From assembly GCA_028099475.1 (NCBI GenBank), contig JAOHHF010000002.1:1-64000 (forward strand): a stretch of 64,000 nucleotides of DNA, written 5' to 3'. The notes under the pieces were generated by a model. The model did no database searches. It saw only the letters and a list, made by a program, of their open reading frames with translations, and was not told the DNA's origin. This document shows positions 1 through 9,648 of this stretch, piece by piece (the stretch's first letter is position 1; each line of letters opens with the position of its first letter). A program made the position numbers and the translations under genes. The stretch comes from Candidatus Pelagibacter sp. GTDB lineage: Bacteria; Pseudomonadota; Alphaproteobacteria; Pelagibacterales; Pelagibacteraceae.

Positions 1-1
1 T

Positions 2-256
2 GGCCCTTTACCCAACTTTAAAAGGATGATTAAGGGAGACTCATATCAAATGATGTTAGATCATTTAAGTCACACAATAACAGAGCTTGGAAGTAGCGAT
101 AACTGGGCTCAATTTGAGGTAATAATATTAGATAAGAATAAGATCTATCATAAATTCAATTGGCAAGTCGAAAAGTACTTACTTGATGGATCGTTAAAGG
201 ATTGTTGGTTGACCACTATAGTCTCAAACCCGATCCCATTAGGTAGTTCAATTTAA
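2..256 (+). CDS. Hypothetical protein, 5' end outside window
   Basis: The frame is open from the first bases of the window, so this is probably the C-terminal part of a longer gene. The first in-window ATG is at 26, but eight sense codons precede it. The visible stretch of about 84 residues looks soluble, with no signal peptide or membrane segment and one Cys near the end (KDCWL). I recognise no family and assign no function. It ends 56 bases before the dimethylglycine dehydrogenase gene on the same strand. That spacer shows no clear terminator, so the two could share a transcript. Confidence 0.5.
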   Translation, partial: GPLPNFKRMIKGDSYQMMLDHLSHTITELGSSDNWAQFEVIILDKNKIYHKFNWQVEKYLLDGSLKDCWLTTIVSNPIPLGSSI

Positions 257-312
257 TTATCCACAGATACAATTTTGTTTCGTTATTTCAAAAAATTTAG
301 TAGGAATCGCGA

Positions 313-2742
313 ATGAAAACAAAAACTAAAGTCGTAGTAGTTGGTGGTGGAGTAGTAGGTGTTAGTGCACTTTACCATTTAGCAAAAAAAGGTTGGTCAG
401 ATGTTGTTCTTGTTGAACGAAAAGAATTAACATCAGGATCTACTTGGCATGCAGCAGGATTATTACCTTTATTTAATATGAGTTATTCAGTTGGACAACT
501 TCATAAATACGCGGTTGATCTTTATAAAAAATTAGAAGAGGAAACTGGAAAAAATGTTGGCTTTAGTGTTGTATCAAATATTCGTTTAGCAAGTACTAAA
601 GATAGAATGGATGAGTACCATCAGTATGCTGGTGTTGCCCAAACTATTGGTGTCGATGTTAAATTTTTAACACCAGATCAAGTAAAAGAAATTTGGCCTT
701 TATGTCATACAGAAGATTTAGTTGGTGCAATCCAACACCCAGAGGATGGATATATTCAGCCTGCTGATTTAACTCAAGCAATGGCAACGGGTGCAAGAAA
801 TATGGGTGCCGAAATTTATAGAAACACAAGTGTACTCTCAATGAAACAAACTAAAGATGGTTGGGTTGTTGAAACTGACAAAGGTTCTATTGAATGTGAA
901 CATATTATTTCTTGTTCAGGAAACTTTGCAAGACAAACTGGTAAAATGGTTGGATTAGATATTCCTGTAATTCCAGTTGAACATCAATACATTGTAACAG
1001 AGCCTCATCCTGAAATTCAAAAAAGAAAAAAAGATGGCTTACCAGAAATGGGAGTACTGAGAGATAGTGATAATAGATGGTACATGAGAGAAGAAGCGGG
1101 TGGATTAATTTTAGGTCCATACGAAGATGGTGCACCAGCTTGTTATGTAAACGGACCATCAAAAGATTCAGAGTATGAATTGTTTCAAGAAGATTTAGAT
1201 AGATTAGCACCGCACATTGAAGGAGCAATTCACCGTGTTCCTGCGTTTGGAGAAGTGGGTGTTAAAAAAGTTTATAACGGTGCAATTTGTTATACACCGG
1301 ATGGTAATCCAATTGTCGGACCTGCGTGGGGATTAAAAAACTTTTGGATTAATGAAGGACATAGTTTTGGAATTACTGCAGCAGGTGGAGCAGGATGGCA
1401 GTTAGCTGAATGGATTGTTGATGGTGAGCCAACTATTGATATGCTTGGAGTTGAGCCTAGACGTTACGGAGATTATGCAACTAAATCTTATTTAAAAGCT
1501 AAAAATGAAGAGGCTTATAGCCATGTATTTATTACTCACTACCCAGACGAAGAAAGACCAGCTGCAAGACCTTTAAGAACATCTCCTTGTTATGAGAGAA
1601 TGAAAGATTTAGGAGCAGTTTTTGGACAAAAATTCGGTTGGGAAAGACCCAACTTTTTTGCAACAGATGGCATGGAACAAAAAGACGATTGGTCTTTTAG
1701 AAGATCTAAGTGGTTTGATGCTATTAAGAAAGAGTGTCAAAACGTAAAAGATAATGTCGGCCTTTTAGATATGACAGCGTTTGCAAAATGTAGAATTAAG
1801 GGTCCTAAGGCTGAAGAATTTTTAGATCATCTAGTTGCAAATAAACTTCCAAAAAAAATTGGAAGAATTGGATTATGCCATGCTCTTAATACCAAAGGTG
1901 GTGTTCACTCAGAATTTACAGTTATGAGAGAGGCTGTAGATAGTTTTTATTTAGTTTCAGCTGGAGCAAATTTACGATTGGACCATGATTGGATAAAAAA
2001 ATGGATGCCAGATGATGGTGTTACTTTTGAAGATTTAACAAATAGTACTGGTGTATTAGTTGTTGCGGGTCCTAAATCAAGAGAATTATTACAAAAAATA
2101 TCAACTGATGATTTTTCAAATGAAAATTTTAAATGGTTAACTGCTCAAGATGTAAATATTGGATACGCCCCCGTAAATGCAATGAGAGTAAACTTTGTTG
2201 GTGAGCTAGGGTGGGAACTTCATCATCCAATTGAATATCAAAACCATATTTTTGATAAGATTATGGAAGCTGGTAAAGATTTAGGAATTAAACCTTTTGG
2301 AATAAGAGCAATGAATAGTTTAAGATTAGAAAAATCATATAAGCTAGTTGGTACTGAACTTTCAATTGAATATTCACCGTATGAGTCTGGATTAGATAGA
2401 TTTGTACACCCCAATAAAGGTAATTTCATAGGATTAGAAGCACTCAACAAATGGAGAGAAAAAGGTTTCGATAACAAACTTATCACCCTAGAGGTTCATA
2501 ATACTAAAGATGCGGACGTTCTAGGAAATAATCCAATTTATAAAGATAATAAAGTTGTTGGAAGAGCTACAGGAGGTGAATTTGGTTTTAGATTAGATAA
2601 ATCAATTGCTTTAGCAATGGTTAAACCTGAGCATGCTAATGTGGGCGACAAATTACAAGTTGATATTTTAGGTGAAATGTATGAGGCTACAGTATTAGAA
2701 GAGAGTCCTTATGATACAGAAAACAATTTATTGAGAGCTTAA
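313..2742 (+). CDS. Dimethylglycine/sarcosine dehydrogenase-type FAD enzyme with GcvT-like domain
   Basis: Oxidatively demethylates dimethylglycine, sarcosine or a related N-methyl compound, passing electrons to ETF and the one-carbon unit to tetrahydrofolate. The N-terminal half is a DAO-type FAD oxidoreductase with the dinucleotide motif [10 protein letters not shown] (residues 7-16). SGSTWHAAG follows, whose His46 matches the covalent-FAD histidine of mammalian DMGDH. From about residue 430 it is a GcvT/aminomethyltransferase-like folate domain. At 809 residues it has the full family length. Its stop overlaps the etfB start (TAATG), and etfA and ETF-QO follow, so the whole electron path to quinone is encoded together. 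The exact substrate (dimethylglycine or sarcosine) cannot be fixed from sequence alone. Confidence 0.9.
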   Translation: MKTKTKVVVVGGGVVGVSALYHLAKKGWSDVVLVERKELTSGSTWHAAGLLPLFNMSYSVGQLHKYAVDLYKKLEEETGKNVGFSVVSNIRLASTKDRMDEYHQYAGVAQTIGVDVKFLTPDQVKEIWPLCHTEDLVGAIQHPEDGYIQPADLTQAMATGARNMGAEIYRNTSVLSMKQTKDGWVVETDKGSIECEHIISCSGNFARQTGKMVGLDIPVIPVEHQYIVTEPHPEIQKRKKDGLPEMGVLRDSDNRWYMREEAGGLILGPYEDGAPACYVNGPSKDSEYELFQEDLDRLAPHIEGAIHRVPAFGEVGVKKVYNGAICYTPDGNPIVGPAWGLKNFWINEGHSFGITAAGGAGWQLAEWIVDGEPTIDMLGVEPRRYGDYATKSYLKAKNEEAYSHVFITHYPDEERPAARPLRTSPCYERMKDLGAVFGQKFGWERPNFFATDGMEQKDDWSFRRSKWFDAIKKECQNVKDNVGLLDMTAFAKCRIKGPKAEEFLDHLVANKLPKKIGRIGLCHALNTKGGVHSEFTVMREAVDSFYLVSAGANLRLDHDWIKKWMPDDGVTFEDLTNSTGVLVVAGPKSRELLQKISTDDFSNENFKWLTAQDVNIGYAPVNAMRVNFVGELGWELHHPIEYQNHIFDKIMEAGKDLGIKPFGIRAMNSLRLEKSYKLVGTELSIEYSPYESGLDRFVHPNKGNFIGLEALNKWREKGFDNKLITLEVHNTKDADVLGNNPIYKDNKVVGRATGGEFGFRLDKSIALAMVKPEHANVGDKLQVDILGEMYEATVLEESPYDTENNLLRA

Positions 2743-3491
2743 TGAAAATTTTAGTCGCCGTTAAAAGAGTTATTGATTACAACGTTCAAATCAGAGTTAA
2801 AGAAGATGGTACAGGAGTTGTTACGGATAATGTTAAAATGTCAACCAATCCACCCGATGACAACGCAATCGAAGAAGCTGTTAAAATTAAGGAAAGTGGA
2901 AAAGCAACAGAAGTAATTGCTGTAACTATCGGTGAAGAGAAAGCTCAGGAGACAGTAAGAAAAGCTCTAGCTGTTGGTGCTGATAGAGGAATTCATGTTA
3001 AAGCAGAGGGCGTAATTGAACCTATTGCTGTTTCAAAAATTTTACAAAAAGTTGTTGAAAAAGAAAAACCAGATTTAGTGTTTATGGGTAAGCAAGCAAT
3101 TGATGATGACTGCAATCAAACAGGACAAATGTTGAGTGCTTTATTAGATTGGCCTCAAGCAACTTTTGCTTCAAAAATTGAGGTTAAAGATGGAAAATTA
3201 GAAGTTGTTAGAGAAATTGATGAAGGTTTAGAAACTATTGAAATTAATACACCGGCTATTGTAACCTGTGACTTAAGATTAAATGAACCAAGATACGCTT
3301 CATTGCCAAATATAATGAAAGCAAAGAAAAAACCAATTGAACAAATGAATGCGTCAGATCTAGGTGTTGATATAACGCCAAAAATTCAACAATTAAAAGT
3401 TGAAGAACCACCAAAACGAAAAGCAGGAATTAAAGTTTCAAGTGTTGCTGAATTAGTTCAAAAATTAAAAAATGAGGCAAAAGTAATATAA
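2742..3491 (+). CDS. etfB: Electron transfer flavoprotein beta subunit
   Basis: Small subunit of the soluble FAD/AMP heterodimer that carries electrons from dehydrogenases to ETF-ubiquinone oxidoreductase. The protein has the normal 249-residue length. It shows the N-terminal [12 protein letters not shown], the [16 protein letters not shown] segment, and [15 protein letters not shown] of the nucleotide-binding region. It overlaps by one base both the preceding dehydrogenase gene and the following etfA (TAATG at each junction). This arrangement favours translational coupling and equal subunit production. Confidence 0.97.
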   Translation: MKILVAVKRVIDYNVQIRVKEDGTGVVTDNVKMSTNPPDDNAIEEAVKIKESGKATEVIAVTIGEEKAQETVRKALAVGADRGIHVKAEGVIEPIAVSKILQKVVEKEKPDLVFMGKQAIDDDCNQTGQMLSALLDWPQATFASKIEVKDGKLEVVREIDEGLETIEINTPAIVTCDLRLNEPRYASLPNIMKAKKKPIEQMNASDLGVDITPKIQQLKVEEPPKRKAGIKVSSVAELVQKLKNEAKVI

Positions 3492-4444
3492 TGTCAGTTT
3501 TATTAATAGCAGAGCACAATAATAAAGAGCTTAAATCTTTTACTTTAAATGCTGTTACAGCTGCATCTCAAATTGATAGTGATGTTCACGCATTAGTTAT
3601 TGGAAATAATTGTGGTGATGCTGCAAAAGCTGCCTCAGAATTACCTTTAGTTAAAAAAGTGATCACTGTAGAAGCTGCTCACTATGAAAATTTTTTAGCA
3701 GAAAATTTTGCCCCAGTGGTTACAAAACTTGCAGATAATTATTCGCATGTAGTTTGTTCAGCAAATACATTCGGTAAAAATTTAATGCCAAGAATTGCTG
3801 CCAAATTAGATACATCACAGGTAAGTGATATCATTAAAGTAGAGTCAGCAGACACTTTTGTTAGACCCATTTATGCTGGAAATGCTTTTGCAACTGTTAA
3901 AAGTACTGATACAAAAAAATGTATTACTATTAGACCAACTTCTTTTGAGCCATGTGAAAGTTCTGGCGGTTCAGCACCAATTGAAAATGCTGAAGGAGGT
4001 GAAGAATTTTCATCAACAAAATTTGTTAAACGAGAAGAAATTAAATCAGATAGACCTGAACTTGGAACTGCAAGAATAGTAGTATCAGGTGGAAGAGGGA
4101 TGCAAAGTGGAGATAACTTTAAATTGATTACTTCTATTGCAGATAAATTGAATGCAGCAATAGGAGCATCAAGAGCAGCGGTTGATGCTGGATATATTAG
4201 TAACGACCATCAAGTTGGTCAAACTGGTAAAGTCGTTGTGCCAGATTTATATATTGCTGTCGGAATTTCAGGAGCTATTCAACATTTAGCAGGCATGAAA
4301 GAAAGTAAAGTAATTGTTGCGATTAATAAAGATGGTGAAGCACCAATTTTCAGTGTTGCAGATTATGGTCTAGAAGCAGATCTATTTGAAGCTTTGCCAC
4401 AGTTCTTAGAAGAGTTGAACAAATTAAACACTATACAAAAATAA
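3491..4444 (+). CDS. etfA: Electron transfer flavoprotein alpha subunit
   Basis: Large FAD-binding subunit of ETF, partner of the preceding gene product. The C-terminal FAD domain is clear: SGGRGMQSGDNF, then DHQVGQTGKVVVPDLYIAVG, then SGAIQHLAGMKESKVIVAIN and DYGLEADLFEALP. The middle part has the family's RPIYAGNAFATVKS. Its 317 residues are typical. It starts inside the etfB stop codon and lies 22 bases before the ETF-QO gene. With its neighbours it forms a dedicated electron chain for methylated-amine oxidation, though ETF may also serve other dehydrogenases. Confidence 0.97.
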   Translation: MSVLLIAEHNNKELKSFTLNAVTAASQIDSDVHALVIGNNCGDAAKAASELPLVKKVITVEAAHYENFLAENFAPVVTKLADNYSHVVCSANTFGKNLMPRIAAKLDTSQVSDIIKVESADTFVRPIYAGNAFATVKSTDTKKCITIRPTSFEPCESSGGSAPIENAEGGEEFSSTKFVKREEIKSDRPELGTARIVVSGGRGMQSGDNFKLITSIADKLNAAIGASRAAVDAGYISNDHQVGQTGKVVVPDLYIAVGISGAIQHLAGMKESKVIVAINKDGEAPIFSVADYGLEADLFEALPQFLEELNKLNTIQK

Positions 4445-4466
4445 TTCTTAAAGATAAAATTACTGC

Positions 4467-6086
4467 ATGGGTAGAGAATCGATGGAGTATGACGTTGTAA
4501 TAATTGGAGGGGGTCCTTCTGGATTATCAACAGCTATTAAACTTAAACAACTTGATCCAAACTTAAATGTTTGTCTACTTGAGAAAGCTTCAGAAATTGG
4601 TGCTCATATTTTAAGTGGGAATGTTTTTGAAACAAGAGCATTAGATGAACTTTTACCGAATTGGAAAGAACTTAATTCTCCAATTAAAACAAAAGTTTCA
4701 AAAGAAAAATTTTTATTTTTAGGAAAAACTAAATCCCTAAGTTGGCCAACATGGCTACTTCCTAAAGTACAACAAAATCATAACAATTATATAATTAGTT
4801 TAGCAAATTTATGCAGATGGTTAGCTGAGCAAGCTGAAAGTTTGGGTGTTGAAATATTTCCAGGTTTTCCAGCAAGTGAAATTTTATATAATGAAGATGG
4901 ATCTGTAAAAGGGGTTGCAACTCAAGATATGGGTATTGATAAAGAGGGTAACAAAAAAGATAGTTTTGAGCCTGGTATAGAATTATTAGGAAAAGTAACT
5001 GTATTTGCAGAAGGTTGCAGAGGTCATTTAGGAAAACAGTTGATTGAAAAATTTAATCTCTCAAAAGATAAAGACCCTCAACAGTATGGAATTGGTTTTA
5101 AGGAAATTTGGGAAATAGAAGATAAAAATCACGAAGAAGGGATGGTGATGCATACAGCAGGATGGCCATTAGATAACAATACATACGGTGGAAGCTTCAT
5201 GTATCATGCAGAAAATAAACAAGTATTTCTGGGTTATGTTATTGGTCTGGATTACAAAAACCCTCACCTTTCTCCATATGATGAGTTTCAAAGGTTTAAA
5301 ACACATCCATCAATTAAAAAAATAATAGAGGGTGGAAAGAGAATTTCTTATGGAGCACGTGCATTAATAGAAGGAGGTCTTCAAAGTTTACCTCAAATGT
5401 TTATGCCAGGAGCATTACTAGTTGGATGCGATGCGGGAACGTTGAATATGCCTAAAATTAAAGGCTCTCATACAGCAATGAAAAGTGGAATGATTGCTGC
5501 TGAGGCAATAATTGAAAACATTAAAGAAAATAAAAATTTATCTATTTACGAAGAAAAATTTAAAAAGAGTTGGGTTCATGAAGAACTTCATGCAGCTCGT
5601 AATGTAAAACCTAGTTTTAGTTGGGGTTTAATCCTTGGAATAATATTTACTGGAATTGATCAAATTTTATTTAGAGGAAAATTACCTTTTACCTTAAAAC
5701 ATAAGCATGCAGATCATGAAACGTTAAAACCAGCAAATGAGATGCCTAAAATAGAATATCCAAAATATGATAATGTCATTACCTTTGATAAAACAAGTTC
5801 AGTTTATTTAACAGGTACAAATCATGCTGATAATCAACCAGTTCACTTAAAACTTAAGGACCCAAATTTACCAATTAGTTATACTTTGGAAAAATTTGAT
5901 GAACCTGCTCAACGATATTGTCCAGCAGGAGTTTATGAAGTCCAAAAAGAAAACGATGTAAGTAAATTTGTTATCAATTCTCAAAATTGTATTCATTGCA
6001 AAACTTGCGATATTAAAGAGCCATCCCAAAATATTACTTGGGTTACACCAGAAGGTAGTGGTGGACCTAAATATGGAAATATGTAA
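4467..6086 (+). CDS. Electron transfer flavoprotein-ubiquinone oxidoreductase
   Basis: Membrane-associated FAD and 4Fe-4S protein that moves electrons from reduced ETF into the ubiquinone pool. The N-terminal FAD motif is VVIIGGGPSGLS. The C-terminal cluster ligands are four cysteines at about residues 485 (QRYCPAG), 508, 511 and 514 (CIHCKTC), and the protein ends in the family's GPKYGNM. I keep the ATG at 4467 because the RESMEYDV segment before the FAD motif is common in alphaproteobacterial homologues; the ATG at 4482 is the alternative. It is the last gene of the four-gene operon and converges with the DUF2237 gene, one base apart. Confidence 0.96.
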   Translation: MGRESMEYDVVIIGGGPSGLSTAIKLKQLDPNLNVCLLEKASEIGAHILSGNVFETRALDELLPNWKELNSPIKTKVSKEKFLFLGKTKSLSWPTWLLPKVQQNHNNYIISLANLCRWLAEQAESLGVEIFPGFPASEILYNEDGSVKGVATQDMGIDKEGNKKDSFEPGIELLGKVTVFAEGCRGHLGKQLIEKFNLSKDKDPQQYGIGFKEIWEIEDKNHEEGMVMHTAGWPLDNNTYGGSFMYHAENKQVFLGYVIGLDYKNPHLSPYDEFQRFKTHPSIKKIIEGGKRISYGARALIEGGLQSLPQMFMPGALLVGCDAGTLNMPKIKGSHTAMKSGMIAAEAIIENIKENKNLSIYEEKFKKSWVHEELHAARNVKPSFSWGLILGIIFTGIDQILFRGKLPFTLKHKHADHETLKPANEMPKIEYPKYDNVITFDKTSSVYLTGTNHADNQPVHLKLKDPNLPISYTLEKFDEPAQRYCPAGVYEVQKENDVSKFVINSQNCIHCKTCDIKEPSQNITWVTPEGSGGPKYGNM

Positions 6087-6087
6087 T

Positions 6088-6462
6088 TTAAGATAAATCT
6101 ATTGCAAACTTTTTTAAAGTTTCAATAGGCACATATTTTAAAGTATTTTGATGAGTTCTTTTCAAAAAAATAGGACAAGCTTTATCAGCTTCAACAGCTT
6201 TTGCATACCAGCTGGCACATAAACACCAACCATCTCCATCTTTTAAACCAGGAAACCCAAATTCTGGATGAGGTGTTATTAAATCGTTACCTGCTTCTTT
6301 CATCCACTCTAAACATTCATTTGTAACTTTAGCACACACTGTATGAATACCATGATCATTTTCATCTGTATTGCAACAACCATCACGATACCAACCTGTT
6401 AAAGGATTGTTTGAACATTCTTCTAGATCTTCACCTAGAACATTTTTTTGTTTATCGCTCAT
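6088..6462 (-). CDS. DUF2237 family protein
   Basis: Small soluble protein of the DUF2237 family, function unknown. Family hallmarks are visible in order: NVLGEDLEECSNNPLTGW, RDGCCNT, HTVCAKVTNECLEW, GNDLITPHPEFGFPGL and GDGWCLCASWYAKA. The seven cysteines suggest metal or redox chemistry, but no activity is established. It starts immediately after the hisI stop on the same strand, so the two are probably co-transcribed. It converges tail to tail with the ETF-QO gene. Confidence 0.85.
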   Translation of the reverse strand: MSDKQKNVLGEDLEECSNNPLTGWYRDGCCNTDENDHGIHTVCAKVTNECLEWMKEAGNDLITPHPEFGFPGLKDGDGWCLCASWYAKAVEADKACPIFLKRTHQNTLKYVPIETLKKFAIDLS

Positions 6463-6930
6463 TTAGATTTTTGTTGGATTAGGTTGACCTTTATAAACTT
6501 CTTCTGGATCAAATTTTTTTTCTTTTTCTAAGAATTGCATTTCTATTTCTCGACCATTATCAATTGGTCCCATTGGAATTGATCTATAAAAACAAGATCT
6601 ATAACCTACATGACAACTTGCACCATCCCCTATATCAACTGTCATCCAAATTGAATCTTGATCATCATCAATTCTTAGTTCAGTTACTTTTTGAGTAAAG
6701 CCACTAGTCTTACCTTTGTGCCAGATAGCTTTTCTTGATCTACTAAAATAATGAGCCTCTTTTGTCTCGATTGTTTTTTTTAAAGCCTCAATATTCATAT
6801 ACCCATGCATTAAAACGTCCTTTGTTTTAGAGCAAACGGTGATAACAGGAATTAAGCCATCATTATCAAATTTAGGAGATAAGAGATTTCCCTCTTCTAT
6901 TTCTAGGACATTTTCTCTCTTTTTGAACAT
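6463..6930 (-). CDS. hisI: Phosphoribosyl-AMP cyclohydrolase
   Basis: Third step of histidine biosynthesis: opens the adenine ring of phosphoribosyl-AMP. The core motifs are present: HYFSRSRKAIWHKGKTSG, the metal-binding D-x-D-x-D (Asp88, Asp90, Asp92), and GDGASCHVGYRSCFYR with the zinc cysteines at about 106 and 113. Its 155 residues make it the single-domain form without a fused HisE. It stands outside any his operon and is divergent from folE, sharing a 76-base intergenic region. An N-terminal extension of about 25 residues precedes the conserved core; I kept the ATG at 6930. Confidence 0.93.
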   Translation of the reverse strand: MFKKRENVLEIEEGNLLSPKFDNDGLIPVITVCSKTKDVLMHGYMNIEALKKTIETKEAHYFSRSRKAIWHKGKTSGFTQKVTELRIDDDQDSIWMTVDIGDGASCHVGYRSCFYRSIPMGPIDNGREIEMQFLEKEKKFDPEEVYKGQPNPTKI

Positions 6931-7006
6931 ATGGATTGATTATTTAGCATAAATCTCGATATATTAAATATTTTAAAAATGAGTATTTACTGTATAAAAA
7001 GGCGCT

Positions 7007-7624
7007 ATGAAATTAGTTAAAGACCCAGAAGATAAAATATTAGAAGCAAACAAAGTTTCCGATAAAGAAGCTGAAGAAGCATTTAAAACTATTTTAACAT
7101 GGTTAGGAGAAGATCCTAATAGAGAAGGTTTGCTAGAAACCCCTAAGAGAGTAATGAAAGCATATAAAGAATATTTTTCAGGCTATAAAGTTGATCCAAG
7201 TAAAATCTTAGACAAAACTTTTGGTGATGTAGATGGCTATGATGACATGGTGATACAAAAAAATATTTCTATCCAAAGTCATTGTGAGCACCACATGGCA
7301 CCAATTATTGGTAAAGCCCATGTTGCATATATACCAAAAGAAAGAGTTGTTGGTTTGAGTAAGTTAGCAAGAATTGTAGAAGTATTCTCTAAAAGATTAC
7401 AAACTCAAGAAAGACTTACCATGCAAGTTGCTAAAACTTTAATGGAATCATTAGATGCAAAAGGTGTAGCGGTAACAATCGATTCAACTCACCAATGTAT
7501 GACTATGAGAGGAATTAAAAAAGAGCAAGCATCAACAGTAACAAATTACTATTTAGGACAATTTAAAGAAGACTTAAGTTTTCAAAATAGATATTTAAGA
7601 TTCATCAGCATCGCAAAAGATTAA
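7007..7624 (+). CDS. folE: GTP cyclohydrolase I
   Basis: Converts GTP to dihydroneopterin triphosphate, the first step to tetrahydrofolate. Zinc and catalytic residues are visible: SHCEHHMAP (Cys93, His96) and STHQCMTMRG (Cys164). The GLSKLARIVEVFSKRLQTQE segment of the type IA enzyme lies between them. The 205-residue length is normal. It diverges from hisI and is followed one base later by a GTG-started reductase gene, so it may be the first gene of a folE-acuI-lysR transcription unit. Folate supply fits the folate-dependent demethylation encoded upstream, but that link is inference. Confidence 0.97.
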   Translation: MKLVKDPEDKILEANKVSDKEAEEAFKTILTWLGEDPNREGLLETPKRVMKAYKEYFSGYKVDPSKILDKTFGDVDGYDDMVIQKNISIQSHCEHHMAPIIGKAHVAYIPKERVVGLSKLARIVEVFSKRLQTQERLTMQVAKTLMESLDAKGVAVTIDSTHQCMTMRGIKKEQASTVTNYYLGQFKEDLSFQNRYLRFISIAKD

Positions 7625-7625
7625 A

Positions 7626-8627
7626 GTGTCAGATCAATTCAAAGCATTAATTATCAATCAAGAGGGCGATAACTTTACTAGAGAGGTAAAATCGATTGAT
7701 AAAAGCTTTTTAAAACAAGGTGATGTAACTATTAAAGTCGAATATTCAGATCTAAATTTTAAAGATGGAATGATTCTAAAAAATGGTGGAAGATTAGTTA
7801 AAGAATTTCCTCATATTCCAGGAATAGATTTTGCAGGTACTGTTTTAGAAAGTGAAAATTCAAAATTTAAAGAAGGCGATGAAGTAATTTTAACTGGTTT
7901 TAGAGTGGGTGAAGTTTTTTTTGGTGGATATTCACAAATAGCTAAAGTGAATGCAGATTTTTTAGTCAAAAAACCTAAAGATCTTACTAGCAGACAAGCA
8001 ATGATTTTAGGAACTGCTGGATTAACTTCATTAATGAGCGCTTTTGCAATCCAAGCAAGAGAAAGTATTTTATTAGGTGAAAAAGTTAATGATGTGTTGG
8101 TAACAGGTGCTACGGGTGGAGTAGGAAGTGTTGCGGTTATGGCTTTAACAAAATTAGGTTATAATGTTACTGCAGTTACAGGAAAAGACTCAAAGGCAGA
8201 CTATTTAAAATCATTAGGTGCTAAAAATGTTGTAAATAGAGCTGAATTTGACAAAGACCCGAGGTTAATTGACAAAGGTTTATGGGACGGTGTGGTTGAT
8301 ACTGTGGGGGGTAAAATTTTAGCAAATGCAATAGTTCAAACAAAACCGAATGGTATTATTGCAGTTTGTGGAAATACAAACAGTAATGAATTAAACACAA
8401 GTGTAATCCCCTTTATGTTAAGAGGAATTAAACTTTGGGGAATGGACTCTGCAAATTGTAGTATTAAAAGAAGAGAATTTATATGGTCAGAAGCCTCAAA
8501 ATTAATTGATTTTGATTTACTTGAGAAATCAATTTTGACAGTTAGTTTAGAGGAATTGATTGAAACTTATCCAAAAATTTTAAAAGGTGAAATTTCTGGC
8601 AGAGTTATAGTTGATTTAAATAAATAA
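7626..8627 (+). CDS. acuI: AcuI/YhdH-family NADPH oxidoreductase (acryloyl-CoA reductase type)
   Basis: Medium-chain dehydrogenase of the AcuI/YhdH branch. Characterised members reduce acryloyl-CoA to propionyl-CoA, which detoxifies acrylate formed from DMSP. Visible features are the N-terminal KALIINQ, DLNFKDGMILKNGG, PGIDFAGTV and the Rossmann glycine motif VTGATGGVGSVAVMAL. No zinc-ligand cysteines are evident, as expected for this branch. The start is GTG at 7626, one base after the folE stop. The stop overlaps the LysR gene (TAATG). Family assignment is strong; the physiological substrate is inferred. Confidence 0.85.
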   Translation: MSDQFKALIINQEGDNFTREVKSIDKSFLKQGDVTIKVEYSDLNFKDGMILKNGGRLVKEFPHIPGIDFAGTVLESENSKFKEGDEVILTGFRVGEVFFGGYSQIAKVNADFLVKKPKDLTSRQAMILGTAGLTSLMSAFAIQARESILLGEKVNDVLVTGATGGVGSVAVMALTKLGYNVTAVTGKDSKADYLKSLGAKNVVNRAEFDKDPRLIDKGLWDGVVDTVGGKILANAIVQTKPNGIIAVCGNTNSNELNTSVIPFMLRGIKLWGMDSANCSIKRREFIWSEASKLIDFDLLEKSILTVSLEELIETYPKILKGEISGRVIVDLNK

Positions 8628-9514
8628 TGGATTGGGATAAATTAAAAATTTTCCACGCAGTTGCTGAAGCAGGAAGTTTTACTAATGCAACAGTTAATCT
8701 AAATTTAAGTCAATCTGCCATTAGCCGACAAATCCAAGCACTAGAACAAGATTTAAAAGTCCAACTTTTTGAAAGACATGCTAGAGGACTAACTCTTACA
8801 GAAAACGGTGAATATGTTTTTAAAACTGCACATGAAGTAATTAGTAAACTTAAAGAAGTTGAAACATCATTAGGAGATCAAAAAAATAAACCAACTGGAA
8901 AACTGACTATCACAACGGTTAGAAGTTTTGGTACTCACTGGTTAACACCAAGAATTCAAGAGTTTATGAGACTAAACCCAGAAATTGAAATTGAATTAGT
9001 TTTTGATGATAAAGAGCTAGATTTAAGTACACGTCAGGCTGATATTGGTATTTTTATGAGAAGACCCAAACAACTAAATTATATTCAAAAAAAGTTAGTG
9101 GATATTAAGTATTATATTTATGGATCTAATAGATACTTAGAAAAATTTGGAATGCCAAAAACAATTGCTGATTTAAATAAACATAATTTTATTTCATTTG
9201 GAAAAGGTGCTCCTTCACCAGTTTATAATCCTGATTGGGCACTAAAACTTGGAATGCATGATGGTAAAAAAAGAAAAACAGTTATGAAGGTAAATAGTGT
9301 TATGGGTTTACTTTTAGCTGTAGAATCTGGGGTAGGGTTAGCTGCTTTACCAGAGTATTTGGTGTCAAATTCAGCAAATGTAATTAAAGTATTACCTAAA
9401 TCTGAAGGACCGATTACCGAGGCTCATTTTGTTTACCCTCAATCACTTAAAAACACCGCTAGAGTTCAAGCATTTAGAAACTTCTTATTCAGCAAAATAG
9501 GTGACTGGAAATAA
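8627..9514 (+). CDS. LysR-family transcriptional regulator
   Basis: DNA-binding regulator with the classic N-terminal winged helix-turn-helix: GSFTNATVNLNLSQSAISRQ recognition region, then LFERHARGLTLTENG. A C-terminal effector-binding domain follows (ITTVRSFGTHWLTPRI onward). Its 295 residues are typical. It is translationally coupled to the upstream acuI-like gene by a TAATG overlap. LysR regulators usually control neighbouring genes, so acuI or folE are candidate targets. The effector is unknown. Confidence 0.92.
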   Translation: MDWDKLKIFHAVAEAGSFTNATVNLNLSQSAISRQIQALEQDLKVQLFERHARGLTLTENGEYVFKTAHEVISKLKEVETSLGDQKNKPTGKLTITTVRSFGTHWLTPRIQEFMRLNPEIEIELVFDDKELDLSTRQADIGIFMRRPKQLNYIQKKLVDIKYYIYGSNRYLEKFGMPKTIADLNKHNFISFGKGAPSPVYNPDWALKLGMHDGKKRKTVMKVNSVMGLLLAVESGVGLAALPEYLVSNSANVIKVLPKSEGPITEAHFVYPQSLKNTARVQAFRNFLFSKIGDWK

Positions 9515-9557
9515 TAACCACCATCTACCCTCATTATAAATTAAAGACATAAAGAGC

Positions 9558-9590
9558 TTTACAACTGTGACAATATATGCGATTGATAAT
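9558..9590 (+). promoter_or_regulatory. Candidate promoter region of the fut operon
   Basis: A TTTACA-like -35 (9558-9563) and a GATAAT -10 (9585-9590) lie just upstream of the Fur box. The spacer is 21 bases, longer than ideal, so the exact -35 is uncertain. The -10 is more convincing. A repressor bound at 9598-9616 would cover the transcription start. Confidence 0.35.
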
Positions 9591-9597
9591 CATTCGC

Positions 9598-9616
9598 AAT
9601 GAGAATAATTCTCATT
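9598..9616. promoter_or_regulatory. Fur-type operator (iron box)
   Basis: AATGAGAATAATTCTCATT is a perfect 9-1-9 palindrome, the same size and layout as the Fur box consensus (GATAATGATAATCATTATC). The flanks continue with repeated CATTCGCAA / CTCATTCGCAA. It lies 33 bases upstream of the chosen futA start, where iron-dependent repression of an iron importer is expected. Which alphaproteobacterial regulator binds it (Fur, Mur or Irr) cannot be told from the site. Confidence 0.85.
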
Positions 9617-9648
9617 CGCAAATCAACAAGGGTAAAGAAAAGGATAAA

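Noticed and set aside
257..312. Glycine riboswitch or other leader upstream of the dimethylglycine dehydrogenase gene
   Set aside because: Only 56 bases are available and no paired elements or known aptamer core are visible.
905..1228. Minus-strand frame of 107 codons inside the dimethylglycine dehydrogenase gene
   Set aside because: It is a low-complexity Leu/His-rich shadow of the real coding frame with no family features.
9577..9648. Longer futA start giving 24 extra N-terminal residues
   Set aside because: It would code through the perfect Fur palindrome and put polar residues before a clear signal peptide.
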